The notes under the pieces are model-generated. The model ran no database searches. It worked only from the letters and a program-made list of their open reading frames with translations, and was not told the DNA's origin. This document shows, piece by piece, positions 1 to 6,588 of a DNA stretch of 34,771 nucleotides (position 1 is the first letter of the stretch; every line of letters starts with the position of its first letter). Made by a program: the position numbers and the translations under genes. Source of the DNA: a virus; the IMG/VR virus record IMGVR_UViG_3300028103_000041, positions 1 through 34,771 of that record. One strand, given 5' to 3'.

Positions 1-2
1 AA

Positions 3-230
3 GGCAAGAATCCGAAGGGTGGTCTGAACGCGAAAGGTCGCGCTTCAGCAAAGAAGCAGGGGATGAATCTCAAGCCCCCCGCCCCTCACCCCAAGACCAA
101 AGAATCCGCTGGTCGCAAGGCATCGTTCTGCGCTCGAATGTCAGGTATGAAAAAGAAACTGACAAGCTCAAAGACAGCGAACGATCCTAACAGCCGGATT
201 AACAAATCTTTAAGAGCGTGGAACTGTTAA
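3..230 (+). CDS. Small basic phage protein, DUF6321-like, 5' partial
   Basis: Reading frame 3 is open from the window edge to the TAA at 228-230 and gives 75 residues of a protein that starts upstream. It opens with GKNPKGGLNAKGRAS and continues with PPAPHPKTKESAGRKASFCARMSG in spirit of the DUF6321 family, small basic proteins (KNPKGGLN...KPP...RKASFCAR) that I recall from many uncultured tailed phages. No catalytic motif is visible and the function is unknown. The next gene starts at the very next base, so the two are probably co-translated. The family name is from memory; the open frame and its end are seen directly. Confidence 0.75.
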   Translation, partial: GKNPKGGLNAKGRASAKKQGMNLKPPAPHPKTKESAGRKASFCARMSGMKKKLTSSKTANDPNSRINKSLRAWNC

Positions 231-491
231 ATGGAAATGGTTTTATGGAACACCGCCATCACGGTCATTTTGGCATTGATCGGATGGGGTTGGAGAATCA
301 AAGACAAGGAACTGGAATCTCAGAAGGAAGAACTTCAAAGACTCCAGATCCTGTTGAATCGCACCCGCGAAGAGGTGGCGAAAGAATATGTCACGAAGGT
401 TGAGGTCCATGCAGACATCAATCGGGTTCTAGACCGCCTAGACCGGCTTGATGCAAAGCTAGATAGATTGATGGAGAGAGGTAATGGATAA
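231..491 (+). CDS. Small membrane-anchored coiled-coil protein
   Basis: This 86-residue protein starts with ATG directly after the previous stop. An N-terminal hydrophobic stretch (about residues 3-21, VLWNTAITVILALIGWGW) is a likely transmembrane helix. The rest is charged and heptad-like (KELESQKEELQRLQ, then VLDRLDRLDAKLDRL), so a coiled coil is expected. The plan, one N-terminal helix plus coiled coil, resembles small phage membrane proteins of the XhlA/hemolysin type, but the gene sits among head/neck genes, not in the lysis cassette, so I do not call it a lysis protein. It overlaps the next gene by 8 bases. Function unknown. Confidence 0.8.
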   Translation: MEMVLWNTAITVILALIGWGWRIKDKELESQKEELQRLQILLNRTREEVAKEYVTKVEVHADINRVLDRLDRLDAKLDRLMERGNG

Positions 492-849
492 AGTTCGTAC
501 CGTGATGAAAGAGTTTAAACGTGGTGATCTGAAATCCTCTTCGGGTCAAAAGGTCACCAACCCCAAACAGGCTATTGCCATAGGTCTTTCCGAGGCGGGC
601 CTTTCCAAGAAAGCCAAAGGAGGCGAAATGAAAGAGTCAAAAGCAATGGTCAAGAAGGAAGTGTCGTTCATGAAAAAGAAAGGCGCTCCTGCATCCATGA
701 TCAAACATGAAGAATCTGAGATGAAGGGCAAGGTCAAGAAGATGGCTTCTGGCGGTCTAACCTCTGGGCATAAATCGGCAGATGGCATTGCCAAGAAGGG
801 CAAAACCAAGGGCAAAGACATCAAGATGGCATACGGCGGTAAGTGCTAA
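484..849 (+). CDS. DUF6496-like basic protein with the shared ADGIAKKGKTKG tail
   Basis: This 121-residue protein is very Lys/Gly/Ser-rich. The N-terminal 40 residues (VMKEFKRGDLKSSSG, then KQAIAIGLSEAG) match the DUF6496 pattern I know from phages and bacteria. A middle part carries EVSFMKKKGAPASMIKHEESE. The C-terminus (about residues 82-121) has MASGG followed by SADGIAKKGKTKG, the tail also found on the next three gene products. DUF6496 has no known function; the basic charge would suit binding DNA or a virion surface, which is inference. The start lies inside the preceding gene. Confidence 0.8.
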   Translation: MDKVRTVMKEFKRGDLKSSSGQKVTNPKQAIAIGLSEAGLSKKAKGGEMKESKAMVKKEVSFMKKKGAPASMIKHEESEMKGKVKKMASGGLTSGHKSADGIAKKGKTKGKDIKMAYGGKC

Positions 850-855
850 AAGGAG
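848..855 (+). promoter_or_regulatory. Ribosome binding site deciding the start at 861
   Basis: AAAAGGAG lies 5 bases before ATG 861. It favours this ATG over an upstream in-frame alternative at 843, which would overlap the preceding gene and has no such site. Confidence 0.7.
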
Positions 856-860
856 TTGCC

Positions 861-1817
861 ATGAAAAAGGTCAAGAAATACGCCGGTGGAACTTCTGAAG
901 ACGACATCAGCAAACTTAAAGAAGAAGGTTTGAAGGCATCAAAAGATGACAAGGTTGGGTTATTGGATCGCCTCCGCATGGGTAACATTGACGACCCAAA
1001 ATCTGAGGCTTATAAGCGTTTTGGTGCTGGTCGTGGTCTTGCTGAACGTACTAAGAGTATTCCTGTAGGCGAAATAAAGACCACGGATTCTGGTCGTGGT
1101 GTTCCGGGTTTTGGTGGTCCAATGCTTCCCAAACCCACCCCTGATACCCCAGAAGTTTCCATGCCAGTTGGTTTGCGTGGTGCTTTGACCGCACAGGGAA
1201 CTGGAGAAGGTGGTGTATCTCCCGGTGTAGAGGGTCCTAAAGTTACCCCGCGTCCTCGTCCTCGTCCTGTTGCAAAACAAGACAAAAAACCAATCAATAT
1301 TAGTACTGGTGCAAGTGGTTTTGGCACGGACGAAAAAGGTATTGCACAGCGTCGCATGGAAGGTTTAAAGGCTCCAAAGACATCCGAGCTTCGCAGTGTT
1401 GCTCGTACACGCGCTGGCACTCCAATTAAAGAAACGATGGATGCTAGGAACAGGGCTGGTCAGAAAGTTTCTTCTGGCTCTGATGCTGCATTGCCATTGT
1501 TAGGTCTTGCTGGGCTAGGTCTTGGCGCAGCAGCTTTAAATAAACGAGGATTGCGTGAAATGCAAGATGCCGAAGCTGGGGCAGGAGAAGCTTCCCGTGA
1601 AGCAGAAAGATATGGTGGCAGGGCTGGCAAGTACATCCAAGAAATAGACCCCATGTTTACAGGCAGAGCAGGGTTTGAGCAGGGTCCTATGAAAAAGGGC
1701 GGTAAGGTCAAAGCCAAGCCAGTTAAGAAATATGCATCTGGGGGCAAGGTCAGCAGTGCATCTACCCGCGCTGACGGCATTGCCAAGCGCGGTAAGACCA
1801 AGGGAAGGATCTGCTAA
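861..1817 (+). CDS. Gly/Pro-rich basic phage protein with the shared C-terminal tail
   Basis: The 318-residue product starts MKKVKKYAGGTSEDD. The middle is low in complexity, with Pro/Gly and an RPRPRPVAK run near residue 140. Near residues 210-230 there is one hydrophobic glycine-rich segment (LPLLGLAGLGLGAAAL) that could insert in or lie on a membrane. The end reads VKKYASGGKV, then TRADGIAKRGKTKGRIC, the shared tail. The start is chosen on the strong ribosome binding site. Stop and next start overlap (TAATG). I recognise no enzyme. Such proteins occur near the head genes of uncultured phages; a minor structural role is inference. Confidence 0.75.
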   Translation: MKKVKKYAGGTSEDDISKLKEEGLKASKDDKVGLLDRLRMGNIDDPKSEAYKRFGAGRGLAERTKSIPVGEIKTTDSGRGVPGFGGPMLPKPTPDTPEVSMPVGLRGALTAQGTGEGGVSPGVEGPKVTPRPRPRPVAKQDKKPINISTGASGFGTDEKGIAQRRMEGLKAPKTSELRSVARTRAGTPIKETMDARNRAGQKVSSGSDAALPLLGLAGLGLGAAALNKRGLREMQDAEAGAGEASREAERYGGRAGKYIQEIDPMFTGRAGFEQGPMKKGGKVKAKPVKKYASGGKVSSASTRADGIAKRGKTKGRIC

Positions 1818-2212
1818 TGGCTAAATATGAAAACCAAAACTACAATGATTTGTATGAGAGAAATACAGCAAGATTTGCTGGAGATGATGGCGTAAAAGGT
1901 GCTAAAACCAGAAGGCAATCAAGCTCTACGGTTGATAGATCTGGTAATCCTATGACAGCAGTTAATGTAGGAGTGCAAAGACCTGAAGGTATTCCAAAAA
2001 CATTAAAAAAACCAATAACATCATTTAAAGGCTTTGGCGGTGGTAGTGGTGGCGCAGGTGTATCGGATACCCGCGAAATGCAGTTGGGCGCAGACCTTGA
2101 CCCGAAAGCAATGATGAAAAAAGAAGGCTACAAAAAAGGCGGTAAAGTTTCTGCTTCTAGTCGAGCTGACGGCATTGCCAAACGCGGCAAAACCAAATGT
2201 AAGGTGTATTGA
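1817..2212 (+). CDS. Small basic phage protein with the shared C-terminal tail
   Basis: The 131-residue product starts MAKYENQNYNDLYERNTARF, has a Gly-rich middle (FGGGSGGAGVSDTREMQ), and ends KKGGKVSASSRADGIAKRGKTKCKVY in two joined parts: the GG motif and the shared tail, here with Cys instead of Gly after GKTK. The start ATG overlaps the previous stop by one base, so translation is probably coupled. No domain with a known function is visible. Apart from the tail it does not resemble its neighbours. Confidence 0.75.
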   Translation: MAKYENQNYNDLYERNTARFAGDDGVKGAKTRRQSSSTVDRSGNPMTAVNVGVQRPEGIPKTLKKPITSFKGFGGGSGGAGVSDTREMQLGADLDPKAMMKKEGYKKGGKVSASSRADGIAKRGKTKCKVY

Positions 2213-2214
2213 TC

Positions 2215-2478
2215 ATGGCAGTCACTCCATTAGATGTAGAGCAAGCCAAGCTGGATGCCAAGAATAAAAAGAATCAGGACAACATGGAAACTGGCATCTT
2301 TGGTAAACCAGTCACCCTTCCCGGCAAACCCGGCGATAAGTCCAAGCCTGTCAATTTACCGGGCAAGCCGACTAAAGCTAAGTTTGGTGAGGGCATGACC
2401 AACTACCGCAAGGGCGGTTATGTAAAGGCTGCTGACGGCATTGCCAAAAAAGGCAAAACGAAAGGACGAATCCTATGA
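2215..2478 (+). CDS. Small basic phage protein with the shared C-terminal tail
   Basis: I choose ATG 2215 (MAVTPLDVEQAKLDAKNKKN), three bases after the previous stop; the frame is open a little further, from a TTG at 2209, but ATG is more plausible. The 87-residue product carries a short internal repeat of (L)PGKPGDKSKPVNLPGKP type around residues 35-52, then YRKGGYV and the shared AADGIAKKGKTKGRIL end. It overlaps the next gene by ATGA. Function unknown. Confidence 0.7.
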   Translation: MAVTPLDVEQAKLDAKNKKNQDNMETGIFGKPVTLPGKPGDKSKPVNLPGKPTKAKFGEGMTNYRKGGYVKAADGIAKKGKTKGRIL

Positions 2479-2735
2479 TGGCAAGCCGAGGCATGGGGGC
2501 GATTAGGGAATCCAAAGTTCCCAAGCCTCGAATTGTTAAAAAAAGGGATGGCAATTACCCAGTTGAGATTTACGCCAAAGGCGGTGAGGTTTGGAACAAG
2601 CCCCGCCCGGAAGGACTAGGGAAGCCAAAGAAACTTAGCCCAGCCAAGAAGGCAAAAGCCAAGGCGATGGCAAAGGCTGCTGGTAGGCCCTACCCGAATT
2701 TAGTGGATAACTTAAGAGCAGCGCGTAAAAAATGA
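2475..2735 (+). CDS. Small basic conserved phage protein ending LVDNLRAARKK
   Basis: The 86-residue product starts in an ATGATG pair overlapping the previous stop; 2475 or 2478 may be used. It contains YAKGGEVWNKPRP and an Ala/Lys-rich helix (LSPAKKAKAKAMAKAAGRP) followed by PNLVDNLRAARKK. I recall this helix and ending from small proteins of uncultured tailed phages. No function is known. The stop overlaps the start of the HNH gene, whose own C-terminus repeats the LVDNxRAA ending. Confidence 0.75.
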   Translation: MMASRGMGAIRESKVPKPRIVKKRDGNYPVEIYAKGGEVWNKPRPEGLGKPKKLSPAKKAKAKAMAKAAGRPYPNLVDNLRAARKK

Positions 2736-3178
2736 AACGATGCCCTGTTTGTGAAACAGAGAAAAACTTAGATCAGTTCTGGAAAGGACAGTATCTTTGC
2801 ATACCGTGCCAAAAACACAAACAGAGGAATAGTTGGGAAAGCCGGTCGCCAAAAAAGCGTCTTGAGCAGCATTTAAAGTATAAGTACGGAGTCACCCATC
2901 AAGAGTTTTTAAATGCATGGGACTCTCAAAAAGGTTGTTGTGCCATATGTGATGTAGAGCTTCCTGATTTAATGACCTATGAAAATAGGAAGCGTAAATA
3001 TGCGATTGATCACAATCATGAAACCGGTGATTTTCGCGGTATTTTGTGTCTAAATTGCAATTCATTGCTTGGCATGGCAAAAGATTCTGTTGATGTTCTT
3101 GCAAAAGCCATAAGTTACCTTGAAGAAAAAGGTTCTTACGGTTTAATGCTGGTTGACAACATGAGGGCAGCAAAATGA
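2732..3178 (+). CDS. HNH endonuclease, recombination endonuclease VII type
   Basis: This 148-residue protein is a probable DNA endonuclease of the T4 endonuclease VII/HNH class. An N-terminal zinc knuckle has Cys4, Cys7, Cys23 and Cys26. The HNH core has Cys70-x2-Cys73, then AIDHNHETGDFRGILC with Asp93, His94, Asn95 and His96 as metal and catalytic residues, and Cys106-x2-Cys109 completing the structural zinc site. All key residues are present, so it should be active. It is free-standing and linked to both neighbours by ATGA overlaps. The DNA is more AT-rich than the neck genes that follow. Its last residues (LVDNMRAAK) resemble the end of the upstream gene. Either a mobile homing-type nuclease or a resolvase is possible. 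Confidence 0.9.
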   Translation: MKRCPVCETEKNLDQFWKGQYLCIPCQKHKQRNSWESRSPKKRLEQHLKYKYGVTHQEFLNAWDSQKGCCAICDVELPDLMTYENRKRKYAIDHNHETGDFRGILCLNCNSLLGMAKDSVDVLAKAISYLEEKGSYGLMLVDNMRAAK

Positions 3179-4107
3179 CAACCACCGGCTCCACTCTATT
3201 CAATATGGAGTTCACGGAGATCGCCGAGGAGGCGTGGGAGAGGGCTGGGCGCGAGATGCGCAGCGGTTACGATCTCAAGACTGCTCGTCGTTCCATGAAC
3301 CTTTTGACGATTGAGTGGGCAAACCGTGGTATCAACATGTGGACAATCGAGCAAGGGACGATTACGTTCGAGCAAGGTTTAAACACATACCCACTACCTA
3401 TAGACACGATTGACCTGTTGGAGCATGTAATTCGTACAAACGCCAACCAGCAGAACCTGCAAACTGATTTAAACATCAGCCGCATCAGCGCATCGACCTA
3501 CGCAACAATCCCAAATAAGCTCACTCAAGCTCGTCCAATTCAGATCTGGATACAGCGGTTGTCTGGTCAGGTTGGTCCTGCCGGGGCTACCTTGGTTGGC
3601 AACCTTACTGCCACAAGCAACACGATCACCCTAAGTTCCACAAATAACTTAGCCTCAAGTGGATACATCCGGATTGACAGTGAAGACATCTACTACGGTT
3701 ATATTTCTGGCAACGTCCTGATGAATATATTCCGTGGTCAGAACAACACAACCGCCGCATCCCATACCACTGGCACAACGGTCTATGCGCCGCAGCTTCC
3801 AGCCGTTACTGTCTGGCCTACGCCTGATGGCTCCCAGACCTACACGCTTGCCTACTGGAGACTGCGCAGGGTGCAGGATGCGGGTAACGGTGTCCAGACG
3901 GCAGATATGAACTTCAGGTTCTACCCATGCCTAGTCGCAGGATTGGCTTATTACATCGCCATGAAGATCCCAGAAATGGCATCAAGGCTGGATATGTTGA
4001 AGGCTGTCTATGACGAACAGTTCAATCTGGCGGCAGGAGAAGACCGGGAAAAAGCTGCTCTGAGACTTGTCCCAAGGGCAACTTTCATTGGTGGGAGTTA
4101 TTACTGA
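3175..4107 (+). CDS. Neck/head-tail adaptor-like virion protein with an inserted beta-module
   Basis: The 310-residue product starts MTTTGSTLFNMEFTEIAEEA and has a conserved helical N-terminus (SGYDLKTARRSMNLLTIEWA, residues 30-49) that I know from a common virion protein family of uncultured podovirus-like phages, usually placed near portal and adaptor genes. About residues 134-206 look like an inserted beta-rich module (TITLSSTNNLASSGYIRID, then NIFRGQNNTTAASHTTGTT), after which the adaptor sequence resumes with LPAVTVWPTPDGS. The C-terminal part is helical. Position just before a second adaptor gene supports a neck role. The exact function is inferred. Confidence 0.75.
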   Translation: MTTTGSTLFNMEFTEIAEEAWERAGREMRSGYDLKTARRSMNLLTIEWANRGINMWTIEQGTITFEQGLNTYPLPIDTIDLLEHVIRTNANQQNLQTDLNISRISASTYATIPNKLTQARPIQIWIQRLSGQVGPAGATLVGNLTATSNTITLSSTNNLASSGYIRIDSEDIYYGYISGNVLMNIFRGQNNTTAASHTTGTTVYAPQLPAVTVWPTPDGSQTYTLAYWRLRRVQDAGNGVQTADMNFRFYPCLVAGLAYYIAMKIPEMASRLDMLKAVYDEQFNLAAGEDREKAALRLVPRATFIGGSYY

Positions 4108-4523
4108 TGGGAAACAGATATTCCTCTGGAAAATGGAGCATTGCCCAGTGTGATATTTGCGGTTTTAGGTTTAAACTTAAGCAGCTTCGTTATGAGGTTG
4201 TTAAAACAAAGTTGTACCAATTGAAAGTTTGTGACGAGTGCTGGTCTCCTGATCATCCTCAGTTGCAATTGGGTATGTACCCAGTGGATGATCCGCAAGC
4301 AGTCCGGGAACCGCGTCCAGATACGACCTACTTTACCGCTGGTTTAAACGGTCTACAGGATGCCCCGAATGGTGGAGATGCCGGATACCCCACAGGTGGC
4401 TCACGGGATATTCAATGGGGCTGGTATCCGGTTGGTGGTTCTAGAAATTACGATGCCGTTTTGACACCAAATAATCTGGTGTCTAAGGCGCTGGTAGGAA
4501 ACGCGACTGTAAGTGTGACATAA
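4107..4523 (+). CDS. Conserved phage protein with a two-CxxC zinc motif
   Basis: The 138-residue product begins MGNRYSSGKWSIAQCDICGF; Cys15-x2-Cys18 and a second pair in KVCDECW (about residues 42-45) can form a zinc ribbon. The C-terminal half is Gly/Pro-rich with PTGGSRDIQWGWYPVGGSR and a terminal beta-like VSKALVGNATVSVT. The start overlaps the previous stop (TGATG). I recall this family next to adaptor genes in uncultured phages; a small structural or assembly role is likely but not demonstrated. Confidence 0.75.
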   Translation: MGNRYSSGKWSIAQCDICGFRFKLKQLRYEVVKTKLYQLKVCDECWSPDHPQLQLGMYPVDDPQAVREPRPDTTYFTAGLNGLQDAPNGGDAGYPTGGSRDIQWGWYPVGGSRNYDAVLTPNNLVSKALVGNATVSVT

Positions 4524-4532
4524 GGAGCAAAC

Positions 4533-4697
4533 ATGGATAAGTCAGAAGTTAAGAAGATCGCCGATAAGGAAGTCAAGGCGCATGAAAAACGTATGCATAA
4601 AATGAGCAAAGGCGGCGTGACAAGCTCAGAAATGAAGAAATATGGGCGTAATTTGGCTCGTGCCATGAACCAGCGTTCTACCGGAAGGGGTCGATAA
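4533..4697 (+). CDS. 54-residue basic phage protein
   Basis: A short open frame starts at ATG 4533 after a TAAGGAG sequence that gives both the previous stop and a ribosome binding site. It encodes MDKSEVKKIADKEVKAHEKR, then MSKGGVTSSEMKKYGRNLARAMNQRS. It is Lys/Arg-rich and mainly helical, with one MSKGG motif like those in the tail-tag proteins upstream. The stop overlaps the next start (TAATG). I remember similar short proteins from aquatic phage contigs at this position. The role is unknown; the coding call rests on ribosome binding site, packing and composition. Confidence 0.8.
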   Translation: MDKSEVKKIADKEVKAHEKRMHKMSKGGVTSSEMKKYGRNLARAMNQRSTGRGR

Positions 4698-4954
4698 TGG
4701 CTAAGTTCAGTCACAAAATGGGTGGCAAGGAAGTCGGTCAGGCTAAAACCTATGCCGCGCCCCATGATATGTCTGGTAAGGCAACCAAACCCAAGGTCAA
4801 TACCGAGTCCGGCGCGAAGGTCATGGACAACATGGACATTTCTGTTGGCACGATCAGCAAGGGTAACTACCCAGCCGACAAGACCTCTGGCATCAAGATT
4901 CGTGGCACCGGTGCAGCAACCAAGGGTGTGATGGCGCGTGGTCCAATGGGGTGA
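4697..4954 (+). CDS. Small conserved phage protein
   Basis: The 85-residue product starts MAKFSHKMGGKEVGQAKTYA and ends GTGAATKGVMARGPMG. It is rich in Gly, Lys and Thr, has no membrane segment and no Cys. The segment NMDISVGTISKGNYPADKTS with IKIRGTGAATKG is a pattern I associate with small proteins found beside neck genes in uncultured phages. The start overlaps the previous stop by one base. A second reading frame over the same bases is open but lacks its own initiation signal. Function unknown. Confidence 0.75.
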   Translation: MAKFSHKMGGKEVGQAKTYAAPHDMSGKATKPKVNTESGAKVMDNMDISVGTISKGNYPADKTSGIKIRGTGAATKGVMARGPMG

Positions 4955-4957
4955 TAA

Positions 4958-5881
4958 ATGAACTACGCAGACCTTGTCAGCACAGTTCAGGATTACGCGG
5001 AAAACGATTTTGACTATGCGTCTAACCCGCGAATCATAAACACGTTCATACGTCAGGCAGAGCAGCGCATCTACAACACGGTGCAGATTGCAAACCTGAG
5101 AAAGAACGTGACGGGAACACTTACGTCCGGGAACAAGTACCTCCAGTGCCCGACAGACTTCCTCTCTGTGTACTCCCTAGCAATCTATCCCAGTGGCGGC
5201 GGGGATTACTCCTATTTGCTGAACAAGGATGTGAACTTTATCCGCGAGGCATATCCCGGTCCATCAGACACCGGCAAGCCAAAACACTACGCCCTGTTTG
5301 GTCCTGTCTCATCGAATGTTAATGAACTGACATTCATCGTTGGTCCTACCCCTGATGCAAACTATGGGGCAGAACTGCATTATTACTACTACCCGGATTC
5401 GATTGTTCAAAGCCCGATTTCAACCTTGTCTATTACCAATGCTGGAACGGGATACGCAAACGGAACCTACTTCAATGTGCCTTTGACCAATGGCACAGGG
5501 TACGGTGCGCTGGTCAACATCATCATTTCCGGGAATGTCATTACTTCTGTCAGCTTGGTGGACGGTGGATGTTATTACGTCACTAACGATGTGTTGAGCG
5601 CAGACGCGGCAGATATTGGTGGTCTGGGATCAGGGTTTACGGTAACCGTCGGCACAGTAACCAACGCAACTGGCACGACTTGGCTTGGAGACAACTTTGA
5701 CTCAGCCCTGTTCAATGCCACGATGTTGGAAGCGTTGACATATATGAAAGTCCTGCCTGAAGACAGAGGGTTGTACGAGGATCGTTATACACAGTCGATT
5801 GCTCTTCTCAAGAATCTGGGAGATGGCAAGCAGCGTATGGATGCTTATCGTGATGGTCAGGTCAGATTGCAGGTGAATTAA
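4958..5881 (+). CDS. SU10-adaptor-like neck protein with an inserted beta-module
   Basis: The 307-residue product starts MNYADLVSTVQDYAENDF. The N-terminal helix bundle with FIRQAEQRIYNTVQIANLRKN (residues 30-50, quoted in part) and YLQCPTDFLSVYSLAIYP matches the phage adaptor family named after Vibrio phage SU10, which joins portal to tail nozzle in short-tailed phages. After YYYYPDSIV (about residue 150) comes a beta-rich insert of about 85 residues (SITNAGTGYANGTYFNVPLT, SLVDGG, GGLGSGFTVTVG), and the adaptor resumes with TWLGDNFDSALFNATMLEAL. The C-terminal helices close the fold. The family assignment is from memory. Confidence 0.8.
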   Translation: MNYADLVSTVQDYAENDFDYASNPRIINTFIRQAEQRIYNTVQIANLRKNVTGTLTSGNKYLQCPTDFLSVYSLAIYPSGGGDYSYLLNKDVNFIREAYPGPSDTGKPKHYALFGPVSSNVNELTFIVGPTPDANYGAELHYYYYPDSIVQSPISTLSITNAGTGYANGTYFNVPLTNGTGYGALVNIIISGNVITSVSLVDGGCYYVTNDVLSADAADIGGLGSGFTVTVGTVTNATGTTWLGDNFDSALFNATMLEALTYMKVLPEDRGLYEDRYTQSIALLKNLGDGKQRMDAYRDGQVRLQVN

Positions 5882-6297
5882 TGAGCATCGTCCAGACACA
5901 GACCACAAGCTTTAAGGAAGAGTTGTACAAGGGCGTTCATGACTTGACAACTGACACCATAAAGATAGCCTTATACACAGCAGATGCAAATTTAAACGCA
6001 GATACGACTGTTTATACGGCATCAAACGAGGCAAGTGGGGGCAATTACGTGGCAGGGGGATCTGTCCTTTCTCCTGTTTCTGTGTCTTCTTCTGGGACAA
6101 CGGCATACGTAGATTTCCCAGATGTGTCTTGGACAGGGGCTATAACGGCTAGATGTGCATTGATTTACAACGCAAGCAAGGGCAACAAGTCGATAGCGGT
6201 GCTTGATTTTGGGTCTGATAAGACATCCACGACGACCTTTTTGATAACCATGCCTCCGAATACAGCAACGGAAGCATTAATAAGAAGTACATATTAA
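5881..6297 (+). CDS. Beta-rich virion protein, paralogue of the gene at 6589
   Basis: The 138-residue product starts MSIVQTQTTSFKEELYKGVH. It shares with the protein at 6589 a common plan: TSFK-E-(L/I)-K-VH at the start, TIKIALYT / TFKIALGK, a YVAGG / YTTGG turn, DFPDVSWTGA / DFDNTTWSGA, CALIYN / GAIIYN, AVLDFG / AVLNFGG, and a closing ATEALIR / ATAIIR. Both look like beta-sandwich structural proteins that I recall from many uncultured phages. The start ATG overlaps the previous stop. A decoration or tail-accessory role is plausible but unproven. Confidence 0.75.
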   Translation: MSIVQTQTTSFKEELYKGVHDLTTDTIKIALYTADANLNADTTVYTASNEASGGNYVAGGSVLSPVSVSSSGTTAYVDFPDVSWTGAITARCALIYNASKGNKSIAVLDFGSDKTSTTTFLITMPPNTATEALIRSTY

Positions 6298-6299
6298 TT

Positions 6300-6587
6300 A
6301 TGATCTCTAGCTCTGGCGGCGTTCTTTTGGGAGAAATTAAGGCTGTTTCAGTCTCTGGTCGAGGGTTTACTCCAGAGGAAGTCGCAGAAATGGCGCTAGA
6401 GAAAATTGTTTATGTTGGGGAAAGCTCTCATCCCGTTATCCGAGACCAAGCGGAAGCGTTCAAGAGCCAGATCCGAGCAGTATTGGTGCGGTATATGCGT
6501 CAGGCAGTTGCCTCGCATAACACCACACTGGCAAATCGCCTTCGTGAAGCGGGGCACCCTGAATTGGTAAAACTTTTGGAGAATTAA
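6300..6587 (+). CDS. Small helical conserved phage protein
   Basis: The 95-residue product starts MISSSGGVLLGEIKAVSVSG and contains the signature GFTPEEVAEMALEKIVYVG, then HPVIRDQAEAFKSQIRAVLV and LREAGHPELVKLLEN. I recognise this family as a frequent neighbour of virion genes in uncultured tailed phages; no function is known. It sits between the two paralogous beta proteins. No good ribosome binding site is visible; with only two bases after the previous stop, translation is probably by re-initiation. Confidence 0.8.
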   Translation: MISSSGGVLLGEIKAVSVSGRGFTPEEVAEMALEKIVYVGESSHPVIRDQAEAFKSQIRAVLVRYMRQAVASHNTTLANRLREAGHPELVKLLEN

Positions 6588-6588
6588 C

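Larger units (their letters stand above)
778..2475 (+). repeat. Shared C-terminal tail repeated in four consecutive genes
   Basis: Four adjacent genes end in near-identical coding segments, starting at about 778, 1770, 2165 and 2431. All encode ADGIAK[KR]GKTK followed by G or C and a few basic residues, preceded by a [YM]xxGG motif 5-15 residues upstream. The last three share the exact 17-mer GCTGACGGCATTGCCAA; the first differs by two bases. The rest of the four proteins is unrelated, so this looks like an end module, not whole-gene duplication. Confidence 0.85.

Noticed and set aside
546-1420. Open frames on the minus strand opposite the small basic genes (and many elsewhere, such as 7047-7328, 28908-29459)
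   Set aside because: They mirror the codon pattern of strong + strand genes, lack ribosome binding sites and give low-complexity or Cys/Ser-rich translations without family resemblance.
2732-3178. HNH gene as part of a group I intron or an intein
   Set aside because: Both neighbours are complete genes with their own starts and stops; no split gene is visible.
4722-4931. Alternative-frame gene inside the gene at 4697
   Set aside because: Arg/Pro-rich shadow translation without its own initiation signal; the 4697 frame matches a family I recall.
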